64,000 bases of DNA from Hemicentrotus pulcherrimus (taxonomy: Eukaryota; Echinodermata; Echinoidea; Camarodonta; Strongylocentrotidae). The translations under genes were made by a program, and so were the position numbers. Below the pieces are notes generated by a model, which was given only the letters and a program-made list of their open reading frames with translations, had not been told where the DNA came from and made no database searches. Positions within the stretch are counted from its first letter, which is position 1, and each line of letters starts with the position of its first letter. Of the stretch, positions 12,927 through 24,900 are shown in pieces. The stretch lies in NCBI GenBank assembly GCA_003118195.1, contig BEXV01000778.1:18008-82007 (forward strand), in the 5' to 3' direction.

Positions 12927-15900
12927 AAAAGGAAGAAAGAAAAAAAGAAAGGAAGAAAGAGGATAAGAGGGAAAGAGAGAGAGAGAGAGAGAAAGGGAGG
13001 GGAGATGGAATTTGACAGAAACAAAAACAGATAGAGGAACTTCGAAGAGATGGCCTGTTGATGAATATTATTATCTTGTAGAGTAAAGTTAAAGAAAGTG
13101 AAGAAGAAAAAAAAAACAATCACAAGAAATGGAGGCATCTTGACCATGCCTGTCAAAACCATGCAGTCCTGATAGTTGACGGCGTCCAGAGCTCAATCCT
13201 GCTCATTACTTTTCATTTCTTAAAGATGGCCATTCAATCTTTTTTTCAAATTATCTTAATCACACCTTGTAAAGATTAAATAAATATATACTCATCCACG
13301 CGTGACATTCCAGAACGTGATCTTAATTGAGGGAGGTAGGCCATTTGCTCGCCTTTAATTTGATATATATGTTTTTGAATAATATTATAATATAAAATAT
13401 GGACATTTTAAACAATAAAGAGTGTCAATTTTGTTGTTCTTACTGAAGGTATACAAAGGGATAAAAGCCGATAACAGAATAGGCCATCTACGTATTACAA
13501 CTTTATCCAGGAGTTCACTTTCGACTATTGGATCCATCTGAGGAAGTTATTTGTTTTGATTATGGTTATTAAAAGAAGCTTATTACCCGATACAGGAAAC
13601 AGACGACGCGTCACTATAAGCGCTAACCTTTGATAGTAATGATGACAAAAGGTTAGATCTAAAAACAACATGTCTGGTATTACAGATATATTTTCCGGTT
13701 ACAAGTCTTAAGATTTGCAAGATTTATTCAACGTGGATTGAATATTGCCATCGCTCTTTTTCGATGTCATTCTCGAATTAAAAATATCCTAAAGACTTCA
13801 TATGATTGTTGAGACACTTTCAAATTTGAACGATATGCAGTCTCGTTATTGTATATCATTCTATCGTATTCACATTCAAGCCTATTTTTGACTGAATATT
13901 ATGAAATTTGTAAGATCATTATGTCAGTTTTAATGGCTCTACCTTCCTTTTGTTAAACTTTGCTATGCCATTGCATTATGGCGAAGCGTATTAATGTCTG
14001 TCGAAATGTGTAAGTCATCGTTTCTGACACACTTTTTCTACATTATACTAAAATATGCTGGAAAGTATTTTAAAAGAGTGGATTGCTTGTATACATACAA
14101 AACAAAACTGATAAGTCTGATTAAAATTTCTGTCGTAAAACAGCCCCGGATCTAGACCAAATAAAAATTGAATCGAATTTTCCATGGTACTTAAAAGGGG
14201 GAAGGGGCATTTCCGGGGTCACGTCATACTAGATACGCCCTTGCATAATATCATGATATTTTGATTTAATTATTTATTTAATAAAATTCATTTCATATAA
14301 ATACAACGAACAGCATGATTAAACATAAATTTTGGTATTAAGAAACTAACAATGTAGCATAAACGAGGTTACTCACATCAATACAATCTACATAGTTATT
14401 CAACATTGAAACTTATTTTCAATTTGGTATATACAATTAGCATTATTTTCAGCAAAAAGGAGGAAGAAACTATTTGGAAGTAACAGATACGTATATGAAT
14501 ACAATTTTTATTTAGTTTTTTTTTTCTCCTTTTTTTAAATATACATTTTAGTTCTGCGATGCCCAGTTCTAACTCCACCAGTTCATGGAAGAATAGTAGG
14601 ATCGTGTTCCAGGTTGAAGGATTCTAGATGCGAGTTCGAGTGCGATCGGGGCTACAATCTTACCCATAATGCTCCACAATGTGTCATCACTGTGCCAGAT
14701 GCATCCTGGGACGGGCCTACTCCTTTCTGTACAAGTAATGAATAAATGTTAAATATGTTTTTTTTTTATAGGTTAAGTAGCTCTATTTCCTTGTGAAGCC
14801 TAGTTGAAAATGAATTATGGAAAGCATAAACAATGTTGAATGTGCAATAAATAATTGTTAAATACGTTGTTTTTTTTGTATAGATTAAGGTACTATGTCC
14901 CTTTTGCAGCCAACCTCAAATGCAGTAGAACTTTGCAGGAATAACGAATATGTCATGTATGTCCTATTTGTAAAATTTAAACGTTAGCAGCGTCCTAATA
15001 TTCAAATAATGCAAGGAAACCCCGTCTACTTGCTTGACTTCACTGCCAGACACTATTGAGTGACTGACTGGCTTTTTTTCTTCTTTGAGAATAACATACA
15101 TAAAATGAGCTGTAAAGGGTACATGAGCATTTGTCTACATCAATAACCCACTTCTTGTGATGGCCTAAATTAAACTGATTGAATCTTTAGGCATCATAAA
15201 ACGTATGACCATTCGGTACAATTGTCTGAAAATCAAGACTATTACTTAATGGCTCTAGAGCTCCTAAGTCGATTTGACAACTAATAGTCGTTATTTTCGC
15301 ACTTGAAGACATTTTCAAGCCCCACCTTTTTTGGGGGGCAGTTCTAAATTAGTATTATCTTTCAAATGCCGTTGGAATTTAACCTTTTCATTTTTGTTTT
15401 GGCCTGCAAATTATGGGACACAGTACCTTTAAGTAGCTCTAGTTCCTTTTTGTGAAGCCTAGTTGAAAATGAATTATGGAAAGCATAAACAATATTGAAT
15501 GTGCATGCCGACAAAATCTGAAAATATCAACCAATGAAGAGGCTACGGGGACGGGTCCGGAGTCCTCGCTCTTGCGAACAAGTAAATGGCGAATACAGAT
15601 ATTGATATCAGAAGCATATAGACGTATGATATTGAAAGGGGTGGGGCTACATTGTAACTAGATAGAGACGTCAGCCCTTCCTCTTACGCCTGCGAACAAG
15701 GGTGCGGGTTCAACCAAACAGAGATAGGAGGTAAAAGTAATGTACACAGTTTCCCTGTTCTGTAGAACCATTCAAGTTCTACTGATTTTCTCCTTGGCAT
15801 TAAAATGGGAGGGGAGGGGCGATGCATGGGCATCGGTTTCGCACTTTACTGGATAAGTCACCCAGGCTGTTCATTGTATAACGTTTATCGTCTTCAGGTT

Positions 15901-18900
15901 CACAATGTGGAGCGGACGAAGTGCTTCTCCCAAATGGCCAAACGGTGGTATTCAACCGAACACAGGTCGGAAAGCGCGCCAATACTCCAATCGTCTGCGT
16001 AACAAATATCGGAGTTGGTAAGATATAAACAAAAATTGTATTTACAGTAATGTTTATCCATTAGTTGTATTCATAAATTTGTCCCATGAGCGATAGGTAT
16101 TCTTTTTAATTACCGCATGTGTATGCTCTTACGTAAGCTCGTGTAATATTTCGTTATATAATATTAAATGAGGCCGTATAAATGTAATAGGCGTCTTCAG
16201 TACTCCCGTAGATGTATTTAATATAAGGAAGCTTCATAAACAAGATATATTAACATTTTGTTTTCAGTAGAGACAATTCAGTACAATAACGATTAAGAAA
16301 AATGATAACAAGAAGAAGAAAAAAAAACAAGACATGGGAACAATTCAAATATAAATAAGCATTTTATTTGTATACGTTATCTGACCTACAAAGCCCCTTA
16401 ATCAGGTCAAGTCCTGGACTTTAAACAAAACATTACTATTATGTCCTCCCTTTCTGTGTATTTCTTTGACATAATGTCTCTGTTCCTTTACTGCTGATTT
16501 CTCAATAAAGTGAAGTACCAACAAATATGCCAATATGAAGTTGTCAGAAGACGGCCGATGTAAACTCATGCCGTATATCAGTTGACAGTGATTACAATAA
16601 GAATGACGATAATTAGATTAAATCAAATACAAAGTAATGAATGGGGGCACTTGGTATATAAAGGCTTTTGACTCTCGTTCATGAGGACCTGGGTGCGATC
16701 CTCGCAAGATGTTTATTCCTGCTTTCCTTGATTAAGGTGTTTTCTTACATTAGTCCCTCTCGATCCAGGTGTAAAATGGGTACCTGGCAATGCTGTGTAA
16801 TAATGTCTGCATTGCCTGCAGGAAGAGCGGTATTAAAACGTATTTCGCTTGCCTGGTTAAATAGGACGCAATTATCATAATCATTATTTATTGACATTAT
16901 CTCACACATTTGCTGCAGACCACACCCACTATGTATCCCGTCTGTGTAGTCCTGACGCTGAAGCCGGAGCTATGTGGCGCGATCCCATTTATCCAGAATG
17001 TTCGATAAACGACAGCGTCGATTCCACCGTCTCCCCTGTTGCGGTAAGACGATGAAAAATTGCATTTTAAATTTTGGACTTGTGAAATATTAGTCACTAA
17101 AAGAACGATGATACAACCATATATATCGTTCATGCGTTGGAATCAGTGCATAAACATTTGGTCAAAGATTGTGTTGTAGACTATATAATAATTGTTTTCA
17201 ATTTGTCACCTTTATCAATCAAATCTGGCCACTCAGAATTAAATAGTAGCAATCATCATAAGGCCTTTAAAAATATGTTGTATTGCTCTTTAGGTGCCAA
17301 AACTTGGGTCGGTCGGTCGAAAAAAAAAATTCTGCTCCCTCTTTGGGCTGATATTTCTCAGTTTCAATGCTTTAATACATTTTTTTTCTTCTAAAAAACG
17401 ATTAAAAAAAAAAAAAAACCTTGTAAAAAGCCGACAGTAGATTTCAAGATTTTGGGGTCGATCGCAAAGGGCAATACAATGTCAACTCCGACTCTCCCCA
17501 AGTTTTGAACGAAATGGGTGGTCAAAGCACGGTTTGGTTGAGTTCATAGTCTCCATTCCCTTTACAACGTAAATACACAAAATTGGGCAAATAGGATTTG
17601 AATCACCATCTCCCAACTACATCGTCGTATCTGACACATCGTAATGCTCTTGTTTCATTCGTACTACAGAATGATCTTTCACATGATGACGCTACCAATA
17701 AAACTCGGTCTGAGCTAGACTACTTCATCGCTAACCCAGATAACATCCGACTCAAGTCTGTTGCGTCACTCCTGCTGACTGCAATAAAAGAAGTTACTCT
17801 GTCACCTAAGGTAATAATTCTGTCGTCTAAATGGTGATGAGGGTACTACAATTTACCTTCATAAGCTACCCCCATGGATCTGCTACGAATGGTTACCCTA
17901 TCTCCAAGTGTATTATCTCAAAAGGGATGGGATGGAATTTCCATTCTCGAAGGGCTTCAAAATCAATGCTGTCGGGCAAAAAAGAGTAGGGAACATTTTC
18001 CGGGAAGAAGAAGAAAACGAAGAAAAAAAATCATTTGTACGTGACCATTAAACTTGTAAACGACCCTGAGGTAAATAGCTATAAAAAACCCCACTGCACT
18101 CCCCGGAAATTTCATTAATGTCAAAACACCCCTATGATTCGAAAAGTCAACCTAATGCACTTTAAATCGCCTTCTTCATTACCTATTGACATTTGAGAAC
18201 GTTACAAAGAAGTTTTATGCAATCAAAATATGATTTCTAAACGCATTATAATCGTCCTTAAGTTGATTTCTCCGATATATTTGTGATTGTGTTGAGATCA
18301 AGTAGTGACTCTGACCCTTCTGGGTTTCCAGGAAGTATTCAACCTTGTGGACATGGCTCTGGACATCAATGGCGATACATTCGAAGAGGAGAGCAACCAG
18401 GCAGTCTCAGACTCCATCCTCTCATCCGTCGATACTTTCCTCAGCCGTATACAATCGACCAATTCCAACAGCAACTTCACCTTCCGCGGAGAGAACGTGG
18501 TTATAGCAGCGTTGAAGGTCGGAAGGACAACCTTCCCCCTTACCGCTAATATTAACCCGCCGAGTCGCCATGCGGATGAAGACGTCATCAATCTTTCGAC
18601 CAATGGGGAGAGCGAAAAGACGGGGGAAGGTGTGTCGTCCGTTTTCTTTCCAGAAGAGGTTCTAGATTACTTACCAGGTATAGCAACATTATCTTGTAGA
18701 TTTTCGCCTCTTTTTTTCAGCTAAAATGAGAAATATAGATTCAAATTTTTAATCTTCATTGTCACTCCTGAAAAAAAACCACGAGACCATTATATCACAT
18801 TTCAATAATAGTTATATTTCCATAATCAATATGATATTGGTTGCGTTCCTTATATGTAAAATTATATACAAACAGCGCTCTGTAACGGTGGCAACAGCTT

Positions 18901-21900
18901 TTTAATAACATGGTATTATTTATCATGGTAAGCCCTCCCTATAAAAACGGCTCTTCCCGCTGTTCCAGCAATAACAATTATTGCAGGACCCCAGTATATT
19001 GCCATGTCCCCAATACTGCCATGTCCCCATTTAATACGCCTGGGTCGAGAGGGACAAATGTTGGCAGAGCACCTTAATTGTCCAATGATGTAAGCACCAA
19101 GCAAGGGTCGAACCCCGGACCTCTCGTATGAGAGTCAGATAAGAGCCCGGTTCAATCATGAACCACGGTGCACCGTTATGGTCATTAACCGTTTGAGACC
19201 AATGACGTTTGGGACAGTCACACATGCGGGCCCACAGTTGTAACATAAAAACCTTCCAAATTAATCCATTTCCGGTCTTAATTGATTTAAAAATGACAAC
19301 CATATTACACGTACATTGATCAGATTTTCATTGGAAATATTGGCATAATCTTGAAGCTTTTGGTTTGATAAACCGATGAGAAACACATTACGGCATAGGG
19401 AGAGTATTTGCGTGCCATACATTTAAGTTACAACCAAATTACACAAAAGTAAATTTTTCTTGTATTTAAATATTTGATTGCAAATACCGGATAACTTTAT
19501 AGGATAGTCCTGTCTTCCAATGGAATTCCTGTGTCATTAATAGGCCTTATGCAGACAATGTCCCATTTTTTTCTTCTTCATTTACAGATGGGAATAACCC
19601 GGTAGCAGTCAGTGTATTTGTCTTAGATTCTCCCAAGCTGTTCCAGCCAAATTCGTCGACCCAGGAGAAATTGGAGGAGAGAACCACCCTAGTCTCACCA
19701 GTTGTATCCATTACCATAGAGGGAGCTAAGATTAAAAATCTCTCCGATCCAGTGGTCTTAGAGTTCACAGTCAATAGGGTAATTAAGGCAATTTCTTTTA
19801 ATATAGATGGGTTTGGAACATAAAGAAGCCGTAAAAGGGCTTATTTTCAAGAAGGCATAGATAAGTAGTATAGTTCGCAATGGCTAGATTGTATTTTACT
19901 TTTTATTTGAGAAGAAGTTCAAAAGCATATAGAATCAAATGGATAGATATCGGCTATTATTATCTAAACATTTTATTCGATGCCAATTATGTTTTTAAGA
20001 TATGTAAAGAGAATACCCTGATTATTTAGAACAGAATCTGCCGGTCTAGCCTACTCGTACGTTTTAGTAGATTTTTTTCTTCTTTCTGCAATCTATATTT
20101 CAGAGACTTTTACATTTCGTTCTTTTAAAGATAGGCCTACTTTCATTGTCTGTATAATTATTGCATTTGTTGAAAAGGCATTTATATCAGAACTGAACGA
20201 TAACTTATTCCTTTCAATGTTTGTCACTGTTTATTGCAGTAATTCATATTCTTTTTGTTTTACTCCCGGCCCCCCCCCCCNNNNNNNNNNNNNNNNNNNN
20301 NNNNNNNNNNNNNNNNNNNNNNNNNNNNNNNNNNNNNNNNNNNNNNNNNNNNNNNNNNNNNNNNNNNNNNNNNNNNNNNNNNNNNNNNNNNNNNNNNNNN
20401 NNNNNNNNNNNNNNNNNNNNNNNNNNNNNNNNNNNNNNNNNNNNNNNNNNNNNNNNNNNNNNNNNNNNNNNNNNNNNNNNNNNNNNNNNNNNNNNNNNNN
20501 NNNNNNNNNNNNNNNNNNNNNNNNNNNNNNNNNNNNNNNNNNNNNNNNNNNNNNNNNNNNNNNNNNNNNNNNNNNNNNNNNNNNNNNNNNNNNNNNNNNN
20601 NNNNNNNNNNNNNNNNNNNNNNNNNNNNNNNNNNNNNNNNNNNNNNNNNNNNNNNNNNNNNNNNNNNNNNNNNNNNNNNNNNNNNNNNNNNNNNNNNNNN
20701 NNNNNNNNNNNNNNNNNNNNNNNNNNNNNNNNNNNNNNNNNNNNNNNNNNNNNNNNNNNNNNNNNNNNNNNNNNNNNNNNNNNNNNNNNNNNNNNNNNNN
20801 NNNNNNNNNNNNNNNNNNNNNNNNNNNNNNNNNNNNNNNNNNNNNNNNNNNNNNNNNNNNNNNNNNNNNNNNNNNNNNNNNNNNNNNNNNNNNNNNNNNN
20901 NNNNNNNNNNNNNNNNNNNNNNNNNNNNNNNNNNNNNNNNNNNNNNNNNNNNNNNNNNNNNNNNNNNNNNNNNNNNNNNNNNNNNNNNNNNNNNNNNNNN
21001 NNNNNNNNCCCCCCCCCCCCCCCATTCAAAACAATAAATAGAAGGGAAAAAATACAAAGCTAAAAGTTAACGAGATCATCCTGTATCCACTTTCTTCATC
21101 CGAAAATGCAAAATCTCTTCATCACCAATGACTTGTCGGGGTGAAACTAGATAGAATGAACCCGTTAGTAAATGGTCATATAAAAGGATTCTCACATTAT
21201 AATCAAATACATGGATAAAATACATAGGTCCTATGTCGTCCGAGTGGTATTTTATAGAATTGCCGATAAATGTTCTTCACATTAATTTGTTTGTAGTCTA
21301 ATGTTATGCTGTTTTTCTGCTTTCGTTTTTGTTTATTTTTGTCTTCCTTACTTGAATTATGTCATAAATGTGTTGAATAATTTTAATGTACACATAATTA
21401 TTATGGTGTATATTTTTAATGGAAATGCGGAAAATAATCCAATTCAGTTCAATTCAACTTTTAAAGTATCTTCAAATCTATATTTTGACCGAAGAATATT
21501 AGAGCAGCATACCGTTCTAGGACCCTGGATATCATAAGTTCATTTGGATGCATCGCTTCCATTCTCTGTTTAGTCATGACAATCGGATTCCTTGTTGGTA
21601 TCAGGTAGGTCTCATCTCTCGAAGATATCTTCTATTTATGACATAGCTTAAAGGGATCATTTAACAATGTTAAATCTGAAATACACGGCCCTATGTGTTA
21701 TCAGTGTCTGTGATATGGTGTAATATTGAAGCCCTAAAAAAATCGCGCTTCAAAATGATCAAGAAGTGCCTAAAAAAAGTAAAAATCTTTGAGTGACCGG
21801 TTTTTACCATACTCGTTTACCCCAATACACTGTAGTGTTATGAAAACCGTCAGGCGAACGGTTTTCAAAATTTGTAATTCCAATCATAAATATCTTGATT

Positions 21901-24900
21901 ATCAGACAGGCGATCGGCTTGTAAAAGTAATGGGGTTCCTGACTGACCTAAAGGTTTATAATTATCATTGCATCATGAGCAAAATCCAGAATTTTGTTTC
22001 AGAATCTGAGACAAAGTTACCAGGTCCCTTTAAGACTTGTTTCAAAAAGCGATCCTAGCGAGACCGAGTAGTAAAATTGTATACATAACAGATTAATCGA
22101 CTGATTTATCTAATGTTATGACATTTTGTGCTTATAATATGATCTTTAATGATTTATCATTTCACTAACCGTCAAACGCTGCCAAATGTCTACTCATGGA
22201 ATTCGATTTTGTGTAAACTTTTGAAATGCATTGTTACTTAATTTGACAGTAGGTATATCTGTTATTCGTTAATATAGAATAAATGAAAAGTTGGTTTTGG
22301 GGTTGTTAACTATGACATATCTTAAATAATTGTAACTACTTCAATACTGCACAGGGGTAAACATAAAATCCTAACAATCTTAGATCTCTTAATTGTTATC
22401 CTTGTCAAGTCCAATTTGCTTTCTTCAAAATTTCACAGGAGTTTACGTCGGAGGCTTCCCCAGCAAATAATGATCAACCTCAGCTCGGCTTTACTTGGTC
22501 TTTACTTCACCTTTGCTGTTGGTGTGGACAAACCCTTATGGGGACGAGGCTGTACAGTAGTCGCCATCTTGTTGCACTATTTTACTTTGGCAGCAGTGGC
22601 ATGGATGGGTGTGGAGGCTTTTAGCATGTATCTTATGTTCGTCCGAGTCGTGAATTCTTACATGCCCAAGATGCTTCTGAAATCTTGTCTCGTTGGATGG
22701 GGTAAGAATCACCCCCTATATAGGCTTGACCCTGCTAGAAGTTCAAGGGCGGATCCAGAATCCTCTGAAGGAGAAGGGGAGGGGTACAAATTTGGTAGAA
22801 AATTGCAGGAATTATGAACATGTCACGAATGTCCTATCTGTGAAAGTTTTAACAATAAAGAGGAAGTTTTTAACGGGATTAAGTGACATTTGGGACTACC
22901 ATTAATATTAGGGGGACATATTTTTCATTTGCATGACTTGTTTAAGGAATCCCATATTAGAATTTTTAGGGGCGGGTGTGTTAATTAGGTGTATCCCTAA
23001 GTCCGCAAGTCTCCTGTATTATCAAATTAGAGCGGAGTTCCATGTATGAAATGAATAAACAATGACGTAACATGGATCCAGCCATTGAAAAGTAATCATG
23101 GAATGGGAGAGCGATCTGAGCTGATCTAGCCATAATGTAGGTTAGCTTTCTGTCTTCGACTACAAATTGACTCGGGGGCCTCCGGTTCGAGACCGAGTCA
23201 TGTCTTTGGATGGTGAAGTGAAAGGTCGGTTCCCAGATATAAATAATCATATCTGATTGAAACACGTTTGAAAAACCTCAAATTACACACACACGAGCAC
23301 ACACGCACCCACACACACAAACACGCTTACGGGAGGGGGAACAGAACTATTAACCGGTGGTTGATGAGTTGAAACAGAACGAGGCTATAGTGTGAGGGAC
23401 TACGGGGTGGGTAGAGTTATCTTCTTTGTACTGTTTCTTTAATATATATTTCTCTTTCTCATTCTCTCTCTCTCTCCGTCATCATTTTGCTTTTGTTAAT
23501 AGGGAGTCCGCTGGTAGTCGTTGGTATTACGGTCGCCATAGACTGGAAAGCTTACCAAAACTCGGAATAGTAAGTATAAAGTCGAAACACATTTGAAAAT
23601 ATTGAACATTGCAATATCCTTTAATTAACACGGCTGAACTGATAAGATGGGCAGCAGAGAAATCAATACAAAGGAAGGAGACAGAAAGGAAGAAGCAGTG
23701 AAAGGTTTATTGATTGTAGGAAGATGGTAGAGAAATTGACTTGGAAATTACTACAGACAGGACGAGATGAAGAGTGGTAACTAAAAGACCCGACCCTCCA
23801 TGGAGAGGACCAACGGGATGGTGATGATGATGATGATGGAGGTGATGACGATGATAGTGATGATGATTCACAAATGTTAATCCTGTGCATAGGCTTCATT
23901 GGTTGGTTATTGTTACGTGATTTGTCTGCCTTTGGTTATAGGAAGCAAGTGGAGGTTTCGCGGTGTAGTGGTTAATTCACCTGACTCTAAATCTTAGGAC
24001 GGCTCAAATCCCAGTACGGCCCTAACGTCCTTTCTAAAGATATTCATTCATATTTTGACCGTATCCACTCAGGTGTAAATGGGTTCCTAACAATCACTGG
24101 GGTAATATTTGATAATTGTAGGACCCTCAGGAAGAACAGTATGGATGTTAGTATTATTGATAAAGACTTTCAGATGTCTTTTGGAATGCTACTGTCCATT
24201 CTAAGGAGAATGACAGGTATCGACTATTTCGTTATAATGGTTAAAAATTCAGTTAGGTAGTGGAACTTGGGGAAAATCAGTGATAATTATCACACAAAAA
24301 GTGAAAGGCACAACTCTACTACTATCTCCAAATAGACAAGATTGGTCGCTGAAATTTCTTAGAAATGGAAGCTCAAAATCATGAAAGTAGGGCTACGGTA
24401 ATACTATATTTAACGTGAGTATAGTATATACATTATTACGGGGAGCTACATGCTCCCGTGTTGAAATCTGTAGAAGTTGCTGGTGTGCTCTAAGAAATCA
24501 TCTTTGCATACTCAGTGTCTCTGAATGCACAAAAACTGGTTATATTCTGTTATCTATCCCCTTTTAGCTGCTTCATAAATCTTGGGCCATCATTCTACTT
24601 CGCACAGTTGTTTCCCATCGCCCTTATCCTCGCCATCAACACAGTGGTCTTCATCATAGTCATCTACAATTTGACATGCGGAAGGAAATTGGCGTCGATG
24701 AAAGAATCAAATGCTGCAACACAGCGAGCCGAGCTACTTCGCCGCCTTCAGAATGCTATAGCTATCGGTACATTACTCGGGCTAAGCTGGGTGTCCGGAT
24801 TCATGGCGATCGGCAGCGCGCGATTCTTCTTAAACGTCGTTTTCGTGATCTGCACCTCCCTGCAGGGGGTCTTTATTTTCCTTCTCTTCTGCGTTCGCCT

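Noticed and set aside
12421..13162. Leu/Ser/Pro-rich minus ORFs
   Set aside because: Complement of GA microsatellites.
18298..18603. Minus-strand 101-codon ORF
   Set aside because: Antisense shadow of the GAIN exon at 18332-18677.
20217..21063. Several 260-280-codon ORFs
   Set aside because: They run through the N gap and consist of unknown residues.
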